A DNA stretch of 22,597 nucleotides. It comes from Zetaproteobacteria bacterium (GTDB taxonomy: Bacteria; Pseudomonadota; Zetaproteobacteria; Mariprofundales; Mariprofundaceae). Shown here in pieces: positions 1-9,400 of the stretch (positions within the stretch are counted from its first letter, which is position 1; every line of letters begins with the position of its first letter). The stretch is taken from the NCBI GenBank assembly GCA_021545665.1, contig JAJRTX010000318.1, positions 1 to 22,597 on the forward strand, written 5' to 3'. The notes under the pieces are model-generated. The model made no database searches. It was given only the letters and a program-made list of their open reading frames with translations, and had not been told where the DNA came from. A program made the translations under genes and the position numbers.

Positions 1-27
1 ACCAATAAATCTAATCATTCTTTTCAT
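1..27 (-). CDS. N-terminus of an unidentified protein (runs off left edge)
   Basis: Only nine codons are present (M-K-R-M-I-R-F-I-G), with the rest of the gene outside the window. The start is supported by an ideal Shine-Dalgarno sequence, AAGGAGGTGA on the minus strand (34-43), six bases before the ATG. It matches the full anti-SD of 16S rRNA, an unusually strong site. The basic then hydrophobic start could open a membrane segment or signal peptide, but nine residues are too few to say. The leader upstream can fold over the SD, so translation may be controlled. Function unknown. Confidence 0.6.
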
Positions 28-127
28 GGTGACTCACCTCCTTGATTATGGCTCTGCCTTATCAGCAAAGTCCGGTAAGGATAATCCACGTACCTCAAGG
101 GTGGTGAGTCATCCCTTTCAAGAGGGA
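28..127 (-). promoter_or_regulatory. Structured 5' leader that can sequester the SD of the left-edge gene
   Basis: On the minus strand, TCAAGG-A-GGTGAGTCA (45 to 30), which contains the whole SD, can pair with TGACTCACC-AC-CCTTGA (111 to 95). This gives about 15 base pairs broken by one small internal loop. Inside the loop, CCTTA (57-61) and TAAGG (76-80) form a second stem. TCCCT/AGGGA (112-116/123-127) forms a third stem directly upstream. The layout is that of a translational attenuator or riboswitch-like leader. I do not recognise a named RNA family. The inverted repeats are seen directly; regulation is inferred. Confidence 0.45.
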
Positions 128-208
128 GCCATGATGTCTAACCAATCATCTCAATCAGGAAAAAAGTAATCGAAGAAAACCGACTGGACTCACTGTTACA
201 GTGACTTC

Positions 209-381
209 TCATGATTTTATGAGCCACTTGCAAAACTCGTGGGCGGTGGCGAGCAACTTTGCCACTCCGACTCATTTGATTTGAGGCATTGCTTCTCATT
301 CCATCCCGAACATAGACTCGAAGCAGGATTACCGCTCATCCCCATCTCACAGAGTCTTGCAAGTAGCACTTATTTTTCATG
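209..381. repeat. MITE-like element, copy 1, with imperfect terminal inverted repeats
   Basis: The left end GAGCCACTTGCAAAACTC (221-238) is mirrored at the right end by GAGTCTTGCAAGTAGC (352-367). The match continues more weakly outwards to ATGA at 210-213 and its complement TCAT at 377-380. The core has no convincing gene. The left 65 bases align with 2157-2219, a second shorter copy whose ends are also inverted repeats of the same motif. A short non-coding unit with shared terminal repeats suggests a non-autonomous transposon or REP-like sequence. No parent transposase is visible in the window. Confidence 0.45.
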
Positions 382-431
382 CCTTCAGTTGAATACGGCA
401 TCAAATGCTGTCTGATCAACTTCGATGGCTG

Positions 432-437
432 TATAAT
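432..437 (+). promoter_or_regulatory. Probable -10 box for the Met/His-rich lipoprotein gene
   Basis: A perfect TATAAT lies about 60 bases before the start at 497. No good -35 hexamer sits at the right spacing (the bases 17 upstream are TGTCTG), so the promoter may be weak or activator-dependent. Nothing else is evident between 382 and 496. Confidence 0.4.
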
Positions 438-496
438 GCGCACATGATTATAAAAGCCCGTACAGGATATCAAAGGGTTAACTCTGAAATGCCAGT

Positions 497-1141
497 ATGA
501 AATATACGCTTTTGGTTTTTGCCTGCCTGAGTTTGTTTGGGCTTGCAGCCTGCGATTTTGATGCTTATGAACAACATGAATCGCGTGAGCATGCCAGCAA
601 GATGTCCGATACCATGCGTATGCATCATTTACATATGTTAATTAATCATGCATTACAAATGTCTGCTCAGGGAGGAGATATGCAATTGCTGGGCAGTAAG
701 CATGGCCTGGCCATGCTGGATAAGGCTGATAAATTGTTGCACCGTGCAATGACCGGGCCGGAAATGGCGACCATGCATAAGCAGGGGAAGGCAAATACAG
801 GGGCAATGCAAATGACCCATGATCTGGCTGAAAGTACATCTGAGTTAATCAACCGGATGAGAACATTTTCAAAGCAAACCGGGAACAAGGATTCACTCAG
901 GATGCTTCATCATTCTATTGAAGTTGCAGCGACAGGTAGTAGTTTGCTTATGCTGGGTCAGCAGGGCATGGCCGGAGATATTGATCTGGTTATGGTTAAT
1001 CATGGACAAACGATGCTGGGCGAGGCCTCCAAGCTGTTGAATGATGAGCCAAATACAGATGCATACAGTGAGCTTGTGCGAAAAACTGTACGGATACTTA
1101 TTGGTATTCCGGAACATCCTTCCTTGACTTCGGTTCAGTAG
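497..1141 (+). CDS. Met/His-rich lipoprotein with internal duplication
   Basis: The product is a 214-residue envelope protein. The signal peptide ends in a lipobox (L-A-A-C, Cys19), and Asp follows the Cys at +2, the classic Lol-avoidance residue, so inner-membrane retention facing the periplasm is likely. The mature part is unusually rich in Met and His, with a cluster at residues 40-55. It contains two copies of a motif of the form GDxxLxxxxHGxxML followed by xxAxKLL, at residues 60-81 and 160-181, exactly 100 residues apart, so the protein arose by duplication. Met/His richness suggests copper or other metal binding, but this is inference and no named family is recognised. The start lacks a clear SD. 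ftsY begins 39 bases after the stop and may be co-transcribed. Confidence 0.8.
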   Translation: MKYTLLVFACLSLFGLAACDFDAYEQHESREHASKMSDTMRMHHLHMLINHALQMSAQGGDMQLLGSKHGLAMLDKADKLLHRAMTGPEMATMHKQGKANTGAMQMTHDLAESTSELINRMRTFSKQTGNKDSLRMLHHSIEVAATGSSLLMLGQQGMAGDIDLVMVNHGQTMLGEASKLLNDEPNTDAYSELVRKTVRILIGIPEHPSLTSVQ

Positions 1142-1180
1142 ATTTCTTTAGCCCGTCAAACTTATAACAGAGAGATAACG

Positions 1181-2071
1181 ATGTCCTCATTATTTTCCAG
1201 ATTGAAGAAGGGTTTGTCACGCAGTCGTGAAGGGCTGGCACACATGGTGCCGGGTCGTGATGTTGAGACGCTTTCCGAAGAAAACTGGATGGATATTGAA
1301 GATGGACTGATTATGGCCGATTGCGGTGCCGGGCTGACGGCTTCTCTGATTCAGAAGGCCAGAAAACGGCGAGGCAGTTCAATTGAAATACTGAAAGAAT
1401 TCATGGTTGCAATGATCTCTAAACCAGTTGCGATCAATATACCTGATTCGGGGCCATTCGTATTGCTTGTTGTTGGCGTCAATGGTACGGGCAAAACGAC
1501 CACCATTGGCAAACTGGCAACCATGTATCGCCAGCAGGGAAAATCCGTACTTGTTGGCGCCGGTGATACTTTCCGTGCCGCTGCTGTTGAACAGTTGGCA
1601 GTATGGGTAGATCGTGCCGGTGCTGATATTGTTCGCCAGCATGAAGGTGCTGATCCTGCGGCTGTAGCTTTTGATACCGTACAGCGCGGTCTGGCGCGTG
1701 GTTATGATGTAGTTATTGTTGATACTGCAGGCCGTGTTCAGACAGATAAGGGTTTGATGGATGAACTTGCTAAAGTGAGGCGAGTGATCAGTAAAGCTTA
1801 TCCTGATGCTCCGCATGAAGTCTGGCAGGTAGTAGATGGCGGGACGGGCCAGAATGCTGTGGCGCAGGTGGAAAAATTCCATGAAGTAGCAGGAACCAGC
1901 GGTTTAATCGTCACCAAGCTCGATGGTTCAGGTAAAGGTGGCATTGTATTACAGCTGGCAGATACATTTGGCTTGCCCATTCGCTATGTCGGAGTTGGTG
2001 AAACACTGGAAGACCTGATGCCATTTGATGCCGAAGATTTTGTCAGAAGTCTGCTGCCTGACTCAGTTTGA
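1181..2071 (+). CDS. ftsY: Signal recognition particle receptor FtsY
   Basis: FtsY is the SRP receptor GTPase that pairs with Ffh to deliver ribosome-nascent chain complexes to SecYEG at the inner membrane. This 296-residue protein has the NG domain almost alone: a helical N domain (about 1-85), the P-loop GVNGTGKTTT (99 onward), the DTFRAAAVEQL motif (129-139), the DTAGR G3 motif (181-185) and the G4 TKLDGSGKGG (245-254). The long acidic A domain of the E. coli protein is missing, which is common in other phyla; a basic, amphipathic N-terminus (SRLKKGLSRSR) could contact the membrane. One oddity is DGGTGQNA (219-226) where most FtsY proteins have DATTGQNA or similar. The SD-like GAGAGA lies seven bases before the ATG. 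Confidence 0.96.
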   Translation: MSSLFSRLKKGLSRSREGLAHMVPGRDVETLSEENWMDIEDGLIMADCGAGLTASLIQKARKRRGSSIEILKEFMVAMISKPVAINIPDSGPFVLLVVGVNGTGKTTTIGKLATMYRQQGKSVLVGAGDTFRAAAVEQLAVWVDRAGADIVRQHEGADPAAVAFDTVQRGLARGYDVVIVDTAGRVQTDKGLMDELAKVRRVISKAYPDAPHEVWQVVDGGTGQNAVAQVEKFHEVAGTSGLIVTKLDGSGKGGIVLQLADTFGLPIRYVGVGETLEDLMPFDAEDFVRSLLPDSV

Positions 2072-2114
2072 GTCATAGCTAAAAAGGAAGAAACAGATAG
2101 GCGGGCTCTTTGAG

Positions 2115-2246
2115 ATGAAGGATGATCCGGAAGCTGAAAAGGTAGAGAATCCTCAGGAGCCACTTACAAAATTCGTGGATGGCAATTTGCTTTCCCACCC
2201 AGACTTTTTCAAGTGGCTCTCAGTAAATAGGTATTTACTAAAATAA
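2115..2246 (+). CDS. Doubtful 43-residue open frame overlapping repeat copy 2
   Basis: An ATG frame of 43 codons starts 43 bases after ftsY and encodes a charged peptide with E-P-L-T-K-F-V-D-G then L-L-S-H-P-D-F-F-K-W-L. There is no clear SD, and the middle of the frame coincides with the repeat at 2157-2219. Copy 1 of that repeat keeps a partly similar reading (E-P-L-A-K-L-V-G-G) but has a stop codon three codons upstream. I think the frame is more likely a by-product of the repeat than a gene, but it is long enough to record. Confidence 0.2.
   Translation: MKDDPEAEKVENPQEPLTKFVDGNLLSHPDFFKWLSVNRYLLK
2157..2219. repeat. MITE/REP-like element, copy 2, 63 bases
   Basis: A perfect 9-base inverted repeat, GAGCCACTT (2157-2165) and AAGTGGCTC (2211-2219), closes a hairpin. 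Seven of the next nine inward bases can also pair less perfectly. The left part aligns with copy 1 at 221 onwards (GAGCCACTT-CAAAA-TCGTGG-GG). It lies between the convergent ends of ftsY and acnA, so the hairpin might also serve as a transcription barrier, although no T-tract follows it on either strand. Confidence 0.45.
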
Positions 2247-2283
2247 TGGCGGTCATAGGGAAAAGGTCAGTTAGAATTCCAGG

Positions 2284-4929
2284 TTATTTGGCGAATTGAC
2301 GAAGAACATAGTGCAGGATTCCACCGTTTTTGTAGTATTCAACTTCTTTCTGGGTATCGACACGTACATCGACGGCGAAGGATTTTAGCGAACCATCCGT
2401 TGCAGTTGCGGAAACTTTTAGCTCCTTTGCCGAGCCGTCACTGATGCCTGCAAAGTTATAAAGCTCCCTGCCGGTCAACCCGAGTGATGCTGCCGAATCA
2501 CCAGCTTTAAATTGCAGTGGAAGAATCCCCATACCAACCAGATTAGAGCGGTGGATACGCTCATAGGATTCGGCAATTACAGCTTTAATACCCAGTAAAA
2601 GCGGACCTTTGGCGGCCCAATCGCGTGAAGAGCCAGAACCGTATTCCTTTCCGGCAATAATAATACATACTATACCCTCATTCCTGTATCGCATGGCAGC
2701 ATCGTAAATACTCATGAATGCATTATCAGGCTGGTGCAGAGTGACACCACCTTCGGTTCCCGGAGCGAGCTTGTTGCGTAGACGGATATTGGCGAAAGTG
2801 CCGCGCATCATCACTTCATGATTGCCGCGCCGTGAGCCATATGAGTTGAAGTCCTTTGACGCCACGCTGTGCTTGAGCAGATATAACCCGGCGGGGGAAT
2901 CGGCTTTGATGGCACCGGCTGGAGAAATATGGTCAGTGGTTACCGAATCACCCAACAGGGCTAGAACACGCGCCCTTTTAATGTCGGTTGTGGCACTGAT
3001 ATTCATGGTTAAGTCATTGAAGTATGGCGGATTCTGGATATAGGTAGAATCATCATGCCATTCAAAACGTTCGTTTTCAGGCGCAGCCAGTTCCTGCCAG
3101 TTGGCATCTCCTGCAAAAATATGAGCATAGGATTTGGAGAACTGTTCACGACTTACGCTGGTTCCGGCTTCAACCACTTCAGCTTGTGTCGGCCAAATAT
3201 CTTTCAGATAGATATCATTACCTGCTGTGCTTTGCCCGATCGGCTCGTGGTACAGGTCGATATTCATGGTTCCGGCGATGGCATAAGCAACAACCAGTGG
3301 CGGACTGGCCAGATAGTTCATGCGCACTTCAGCGTGCACACGGCCTTCAAAATTACGGTTGCCTGAAAGTACCGCGCAAACGAACAAATTACCATCAGTA
3401 ATGGCAGATGATACTTCTACCGGCAAGGGGCCTGAGTTGCCGATACAGGTGGTACAGCCATAACCGACAACATGAAAGCCCATAGCTTCGAGTGGTGCCA
3501 TTAGTCCGGCGCTTTGCAAGTATGCCGTAACTACCTGCGAGCCGGGGCCAAACGATGTTTTGACCCATGGCGCAGATTTCAAGCCGAGAGCTGCAGCCTT
3601 TTGGGCTACTAGTCCTGCTGCCAACATGACCGATGGATTGGAGGTATTGGTGCATGAGGTGATGGCGGCGATGACCACAGCCCCATCATCGACGCTTATA
3701 TGCTTGCCATGGATGACGGTATTGATTGGTTTTGAATGCAAACCTGCTTCAGCTTTCATGCTTTCCAGTGCAGTTATAAAGGCGGGTTTTGATTCGCTCA
3801 AAACGATACGATCCTGTGGGCGTTTCGGCCCGGATATGGAAGGGACTACACTGGATAGATCAAGGCTCAGGGTTTCGCTGTAGTTGGCAATAATGGCTGA
3901 GTCATAAAACATACCCTGTGCTCTGGCATAGGCTTCAATCAGGGCGATATTTTCTTCTCTGCGACCGGACAGCCTAAGATAGTCCAGTGTTTCCGAATCA
4001 ATCGGGAAGATGCCACAGGTTGCCCCATATTCCGGCGCCATGTTGGCGATGGTGGCACGATCTGCCAGCGGTAGTCCTGCCAATCCAGCACCGTAAAATT
4101 CTACGAATTTCCCCACCACACCGTGCGCACGTAGTTTCTCCACAACAGTCAGTACCAGATCTGTTGCTGTTGTACCTTCGGGCAGAGCCCCTTGTAATTC
4201 GAATCCGACGACTTTGGGGATTAGCATGGAAACAGACTGACCCAGCATGACTGCTTCCGCTTCAATGCCGCCAACGCCCCAGCCAAGCACGCCAAGACCG
4301 TTAATCATGGTTGTATGTGAATCTGTGCCGATCAGTGTGTCAGGGTACGCAAGGTTATGTTCATCCGCCACAACAGAACGTGCCAGATATTCCAGATTGA
4401 CCTGATGTACAATGCCGGTATCAGGGGGCACTACTTTGAAATTATCGAAGGCCTTTTGCCCCCATTTCAGAAATGAATAACGCTCATGGTTACGTTTAAA
4501 CTCCATGTCAGCATTCCTGTTCAAAGCGGCGTCCGAACCAAATACATCAACCTGTACTGAATGGTCGATGACCAGTTCGGCCGGAACCAGCGGATTGATT
4601 TTCTCCGGTCTAATGCCGAGTTGAATTGCGGCATCACGCATGGCCGCCAGATCAACAAGTGCAGGCACGCCGGTAAAGTCCTGCATCAACACCCGTGCCG
4701 GCATGTAAGCAATTTCTCTTTCCGGTTCCGCCGAGGAATCCCAGTTTACAATGGCTCGTATGTCATCTGTTGTAACAATATCTCCGTCTTCATGGCGCAG
4801 CATATTCTCCAGCAGGATTTTCATAACATAGGGCAGATGAGTTACATCACCTGCCTTATCCAGTCTGTAATAAGTATAGGTGTTATTTCCAACCTCCAGA
4901 ATATCTCGCGCACCAAAACTGTTTATCAC
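2284..4929 (-). CDS. acnA: Aconitate hydratase A
   Basis: AcnA isomerises citrate to isocitrate in the TCA cycle, using a [4Fe-4S] cluster. The 881 residues match the AcnA/IRP1 length. The cluster ligands are Cys426 in SCTNTSNP and Cys492 and Cys495 in [12 protein letters not shown]. The substrate-binding DSHTT (203-207) and the C-terminal swivel-domain motif [14 protein letters not shown] are intact. The start is GTG, chosen because AGGAG sits seven bases upstream and the next residues (I-N-S-F) lead into normal AcnA sequence. The 3' end faces ftsY. The 220 bases upstream hold no convincing gene. Cytoplasmic; an alternative moonlighting role as an RNA-binding apo-protein is known for the family but not shown here. 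Confidence 0.97.
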   Translation of the reverse strand: MINSFGARDILEVGNNTYTYYRLDKAGDVTHLPYVMKILLENMLRHEDGDIVTTDDIRAIVNWDSSAEPEREIAYMPARVLMQDFTGVPALVDLAAMRDAAIQLGIRPEKINPLVPAELVIDHSVQVDVFGSDAALNRNADMEFKRNHERYSFLKWGQKAFDNFKVVPPDTGIVHQVNLEYLARSVVADEHNLAYPDTLIGTDSHTTMINGLGVLGWGVGGIEAEAVMLGQSVSMLIPKVVGFELQGALPEGTTATDLVLTVVEKLRAHGVVGKFVEFYGAGLAGLPLADRATIANMAPEYGATCGIFPIDSETLDYLRLSGRREENIALIEAYARAQGMFYDSAIIANYSETLSLDLSSVVPSISGPKRPQDRIVLSESKPAFITALESMKAEAGLHSKPINTVIHGKHISVDDGAVVIAAITSCTNTSNPSVMLAAGLVAQKAAALGLKSAPWVKTSFGPGSQVVTAYLQSAGLMAPLEAMGFHVVGYGCTTCIGNSGPLPVEVSSAITDGNLFVCAVLSGNRNFEGRVHAEVRMNYLASPPLVVAYAIAGTMNIDLYHEPIGQSTAGNDIYLKDIWPTQAEVVEAGTSVSREQFSKSYAHIFAGDANWQELAAPENERFEWHDDSTYIQNPPYFNDLTMNISATTDIKRARVLALLGDSVTTDHISPAGAIKADSPAGLYLLKHSVASKDFNSYGSRRGNHEVMMRGTFANIRLRNKLAPGTEGGVTLHQPDNAFMSIYDAAMRYRNEGIVCIIIAGKEYGSGSSRDWAAKGPLLLGIKAVIAESYERIHRSNLVGMGILPLQFKAGDSAASLGLTGRELYNFAGISDGSAKELKVSATATDGSLKSFAVDVRVDTQKEVEYYKNGGILHYVLRQFAK

Positions 4930-5149
4930 TGATATCTCCTGTGCGTATAACTGGTTATCGTGGAGGGTGTCTTCTGTTTTAACTTGAATTTGATCAAGTC
5001 TATTGGCGACAGGAACTCAAAGGTAAAACTTTTTCTGGCAGACATATTTATATACATTTGAAAAGGCGAGGTGGCATTGCAACTTTTTTCAGTACAATAA
5101 ACCGGAGAGGCAGATATCCCTCTGGCTGACATCAGCTGTTTGCCTGAAT

Positions 5150-5653
5150 TTATCTTTTTGGCTGTATGTATAAATAGGTAAGGCCTGCACTTACACCAAT
5201 GCCTGTGTTGCCCTCAATCACCGGTTGCAGTGATATGCTATCGTTATTGCCGCCTACGAGAACCTGTGCGCCAGTACCTGCACCAACAGAGGCCGATGCG
5301 CCCACGCCACCATATTTACCGGCAAGCTTGTAACTACCTTTTTTAAAGTCGGCAGCAAAGACTGTATAAATCAGTTCTTTTTTGATATTACTGCCTAGAT
5401 CAATTCCCAGAGCAATGCCTGTTTCACCGATATATTGTTCTTTGCCGCTGCCATCAGTAGCTATAAATCGGCATTTAATATTAACGGTGGAATGAATCAG
5501 AAGGGAGAAGCCTGAATGGGGGACTGTTTGACATGTCATCAAACCAATCTTTGCGCCTGCAGTTGAATTGCCGGCAAAAGCTGGCATAGACAGAGAGAGT
5601 GATAGCATGATGGTCAGACTGAAGACTGTACTAAATATTGTTTTTGTGTTCAT
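5150..5653 (-). CDS. Secreted DUF992 family protein
   Basis: The 167-residue product begins with a signal peptide (M-N-T-K, a long hydrophobic run rich in L and S, then the A-F-A cleavage site). The ATG at 5653 is chosen because AAGGAGG lies four to five bases before it; an in-frame start 11 codons further up has no such site. The mature protein has DUF992 hallmarks: a Gly/Ala-rich stretch KYGGVGASASVGAGTGAQVL, then LVGGNNDSISLQP and the closing EGNTGIGVSAGL. Two cysteines (in LMTCQ and IKCRF) may form a disulphide. DUF992 members are small periplasmic or surface beta-rich proteins of unknown function. The gene is divergent from folE. Confidence 0.85.
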   Translation of the reverse strand: MNTKTIFSTVFSLTIMLSLSLSMPAFAGNSTAGAKIGLMTCQTVPHSGFSLLIHSTVNIKCRFIATDGSGKEQYIGETGIALGIDLGSNIKKELIYTVFAADFKKGSYKLAGKYGGVGASASVGAGTGAQVLVGGNNDSISLQPVIEGNTGIGVSAGLTYLYIQPKR

Positions 5654-5797
5654 TATTTCCTCCTTTCCAAAGTATCCAGGCTCCATCCAAAGGGATGCCT
5701 TTAAATATTATAGTCGACTTTGCATTGAATTGATGACAGATTTATTTAAGACTCCTCTGAATTCGTGTATCTATGCCTAACTATGTAAGGATACATG

Positions 5798-5826
5798 TTG
5801 CTAATGTTCGCTGGAATATTTTATAT
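5798..5826 (+). promoter_or_regulatory. Candidate promoter of folE
   Basis: TTGCTA (5798-5803) and TTATAT (5821-5826) are separated by 17 bases. They lie about 34 bases before the GTG start in an AT-rich divergent region. This is a reasonable sigma-70 match by eye only. Confidence 0.4.
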
Positions 5827-5859
5827 TGTGCAATCTGGAATCAAAAAGGATGAATATCA

Positions 5860-6462
5860 GTGACTGATGACTTAGATATAAATGATCCGAAAAATATTGC
5901 AGGCATGAGCTATGTGCGGGGATTACTTAAGTATATTGGTGAGGATGTACAACGTGAAGGTCTGAAGGATACTCCTGCCCGTGTATTATCTGCCATGACC
6001 GAACATTTCTCAGGTTATAATGAAGATCCGAAAGAGCATTTACTTAAAACATTCGAGGAAGTTGAAGGTTATGATGAAGTTGTGCTGGTTTCTGATATTG
6101 ATGTACACAGTCATTGTGAACATCACATGGTTCCCTTTATCGGCAAGGCACATGTTGCCTACATTCCCAAAGGCCGTGTGGTCGGATTATCAAAACTGGC
6201 CCGCGTGGTGGAAGGATATGCCAAACGCTTACAGGTACAGGAAAAGCTGACCATGCAGATTGCCAATGCGGTCAATGAAGTGCTGAAACCGGATGGTGTT
6301 GCAGTAATTATTCAGTGCCAGCATTTCTGCATGTGTTACAGAGGCGTTCATAAATCCAATTCATGGACTACCACCTCCAAACTCACCGGTGCATTTCTCA
6401 ATAATCCATCATCAAGGCTTGAGCTGTTCCAGTTGATAGGCATGGATAAGTCGGCAACCTGA
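5860..6462 (+). CDS. folE: GTP cyclohydrolase I (FolE1 type)
   Basis: FolE converts GTP to 7,8-dihydroneopterin triphosphate, the first step of tetrahydrofolate biosynthesis, as a cytoplasmic zinc-dependent homodecamer. The 200 residues contain the zinc ligands Cys86 and His89 in HCEHHMVP and Cys157 in QHFCM, the [21 protein letters not shown] core (95-115) and the [11 protein letters not shown] helix. Residues 151-160, [10 protein letters not shown], vary the common ExxHxCM surroundings and add two extra cysteines. The start is GTG with AAAGGATG upstream; the nearby ATG at 5851 is out of frame. The stop codon abuts the stop of the convergent RND gene with no gap. Confidence 0.97.
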   Translation: MTDDLDINDPKNIAGMSYVRGLLKYIGEDVQREGLKDTPARVLSAMTEHFSGYNEDPKEHLLKTFEEVEGYDEVVLVSDIDVHSHCEHHMVPFIGKAHVAYIPKGRVVGLSKLARVVEGYAKRLQVQEKLTMQIANAVNEVLKPDGVAVIIQCQHFCMCYRGVHKSNSWTTTSKLTGAFLNNPSSRLELFQLIGMDKSAT

Positions 6463-9400
6463 TTAGTTCAGAGCCGGTTCTGGAGGTCTGTCTGTAGAGG
6501 CATTTTTGTTGCGATCTACTGCGAGCATCATATACATGGCCGGCACAACAAACAGGGTGAACAGCGTGCCAATGGACAGGCCGGTAAAAATAACCAGCCC
6601 CATCGAATAACGGCCCGCCGCACCGGCGCCGCTGGCCATCACCAGTGGAATCACACCCAGTACCATGGCCGCAGTGGTCATCAGAATAGGGCGTAGGCGT
6701 ATTGCCGAGGCTTGGATAATGGCCTCAAGTTTGGTTTTTCCGGCCAGTTGTAATTCATTGGCGAACTGCACTATCAGAATGCCGTGTTTGCTGATCAGAC
6801 CCATCAGCGTGACCAGCCCCACCTGAGTGTAAATGTTGATCGTAGCAAGTCCCAGATTGATAAACAGCAATGCGCCCAGCAAGGCCATTGGCACTGACAC
6901 CAGAATTACCAGCGGATCGCGGAAGCTGTTGAACTGAATGGATAAGGCCAGAAAAACAATGACAATAGCAAACAGCATGGTGAATACAAAACCGCCGGAT
7001 TCCTGCATGAACTGCCGCGACGGGCCGGCATAATCCATGCTGTAACCACTTGGTGCGACTTCATCCAGTGCCTTAGCCATAAAGTCCAGTACCTGCTTTT
7101 GTGATATGCCGCCAGCATAAACCCCTTGAATGGTGGCCGAGTTTAATTGTTGGAAGCGGTTAATCGACTCCGGCACGATCTTGTTGCTGATGCTGGCGAC
7201 GGTTGAGGCGGAAATCATTGAGCCATCTCCAACTCTGATATGGTAGTCAAGCACCTGTTCGGGATTGAGTCGATTTTCCTGTGCCACCTGCGGCATCACC
7301 CGGTAGGAGCGCCCGCCGATGGAGAAATAATTGACATAACCGCCGCCCAAGGCGCTACCTAGCGCACTGCCGACATCCTGCTGGCTTAGTCCCAGGTCGC
7401 TGACCAGATCCCTATCAAGTGTCACTGTACTCTGAGGTTTATCGATTTTCAGATCAGTATCGATAAAGAAGAACATGCCGCTGGCCTGTGCTTTGGCCAG
7501 CACCTGTTGCGCCACCTCATTCAGGCTCTCAAATGATTCCGTAGTTTTAATAACAAATTGCAGCGGCAATCCGCCTGCGCCGGGCAGCGATGGAAACTGG
7601 AAAGCAGCGACCCGCGCACCGGCAATAGTATTCCATTTTTGTTGTAGCACGATTTGCAGCTCGGCGGCACTGCGCTGGCGCTCTTCCCATGGTTTGAACA
7701 GCACCCCGCCAATGCCCTGGCTGGTGGTCGGGATGCCGGTGAGTTGAAACATCTGATCATATTCGGACAGTTCTCTGGCCAGTTTAAATGCCTGTTCCGC
7801 ATAGGTGCTCATTTGCTGGGCAGTTGCATTGGGCGGGCCAACAATTTGACCAGCCACCAGTCCCTGATCTTCCTGCGGCGCCAGCTCGGCCTTTGAGGTG
7901 GCAAACAGGTACACCACGCCGACCAGCAACAGGCCGCCCATCACCACCATCACCGGCCAGGTGCTTAGCGTGCCGGAGAGACGGCGCTGATAACTTCGAT
8001 GCAGGCGGCCAAACTGACGGTTGATAAAGCACACCAGTATATTCTCATGCTGTTTGGGCTGGAAAATTTTCGATGTCATCATCGGAGACAGGGTCAGGGC
8101 GACAATGCCGGAGATGGTTACTGCACCGGCCAGCGTAAAGGCAAATTCGGTGAATAAAGCGCCGGTCAGGCCGCCCTGAAAACCAATCGGAACATAAGCG
8201 GCAATCAGCACCACAGTCATGGCAATAATCGGGCCACCCAGTTCGCGGGCTGCCAGTAATGCTGCTTCCAGAGGGCTTTTATTCTCCTCATGCATATGCC
8301 GATCAACATTTTCAACCACGATAATGGCATCATCTACAACCAGACCAATGGCCAGCACCAGCGCCAGCAGGGTAAGCAGATTAATGGTGTAATCAAGAGC
8401 CATCATAATAAAGAAAGCGCCGACCAGTGAGAGAGGGATAGCCAGCAGCGGGATAATCACTGCTCGCCAACTACCCAGAAACAGAAACACCACCAGCGCC
8501 ACAATCAGCAGTGCCTCGGACAGTGTTTTGATTACTTCATCAATAGAGCTGTGAATGAATTTGGTGCCGTCATAAACAATTTTTCCACTCAGGCCATTGG
8601 GCATCTGAGCCTGAATGGCGGGAAACGCATCGCGTACGCGCTGGATAACATCCAGTACATTGGCTTCCGGAGCCACCTTGATACCGATAAATACTGATTG
8701 CTTGCCATCAAAGGCCGTGTTCAGATTATAGTCTTCGGCGCCGAGTACGACATTGGCGACATCCTCAAGGCGGACGATTGCACCATCAACCTGTTTGATG
8801 GCCAGTTGCCTGAATTCCTCAACCGAATGCAGATCGGTTCCGGCATTGAGCTCGACGCTGACCATTTGTCCCTTGCTGGTTCCGAGTGTGGCCAGATAGT
8901 TGTTGCTGGTTAACGCCCTGTTGATGTCGTTGGCGGTCAGACCATAAGCGGCCATGCGATCTGGATCCAGCCAGGCGCGCAGGGCGAACTGGCGGGCGCC
9001 GATAATTTTTGCCCGCTGCACGCCTTCTATGCCGTCCAGTTGCGGCTTGACTACGCGCAGCAGGTAATCGGTGACATTATTATTGGGCAGAACCTGACTG
9101 AAAAACCCCATGTACATGGAATCCACAGTGCGGCCCACCTGCACGGTCAGCACCGGTTGCTGAGCCTGAGGCGGCAATCGGTTCAGCACCGAATTGACCT
9201 TGGCATTGATGTCGGTCAGAGCCCGGTTGGAATCATAATTCAGGCGCAGGGTGGCGGAGATGGTGGAGGTGCTGTTGACACTGATTGATGACAGATAATC
9301 GATGCCTTCGGCCTGGGCAATGGCTGATTCCAGCGGTTGGGTGATAAAACCGGCCACAGTTTTTGCATCGGCGCCGAAATATACCGTGCTGACGGTGACA

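Noticed and set aside
221..290. Possible tRNA-like fold (GTGGC...GCCAC arm) at the first repeat copy
   Set aside because: No T-loop consensus, acceptor pairing or anticodon arm can be assembled; the inverted terminal repeats explain the pairing better.
1379..1882. 167-codon open frame antisense to ftsY
   Set aside because: It lies wholly within a clear ftsY gene, has no SD and its product resembles no protein family; it is a codon-usage shadow.
4926..5132. 68-codon minus-strand frame between acnA and the DUF992 gene
   Set aside because: Composition is unlike a protein, it would overlap the acnA start and SD, and no ribosome-binding site was seen.
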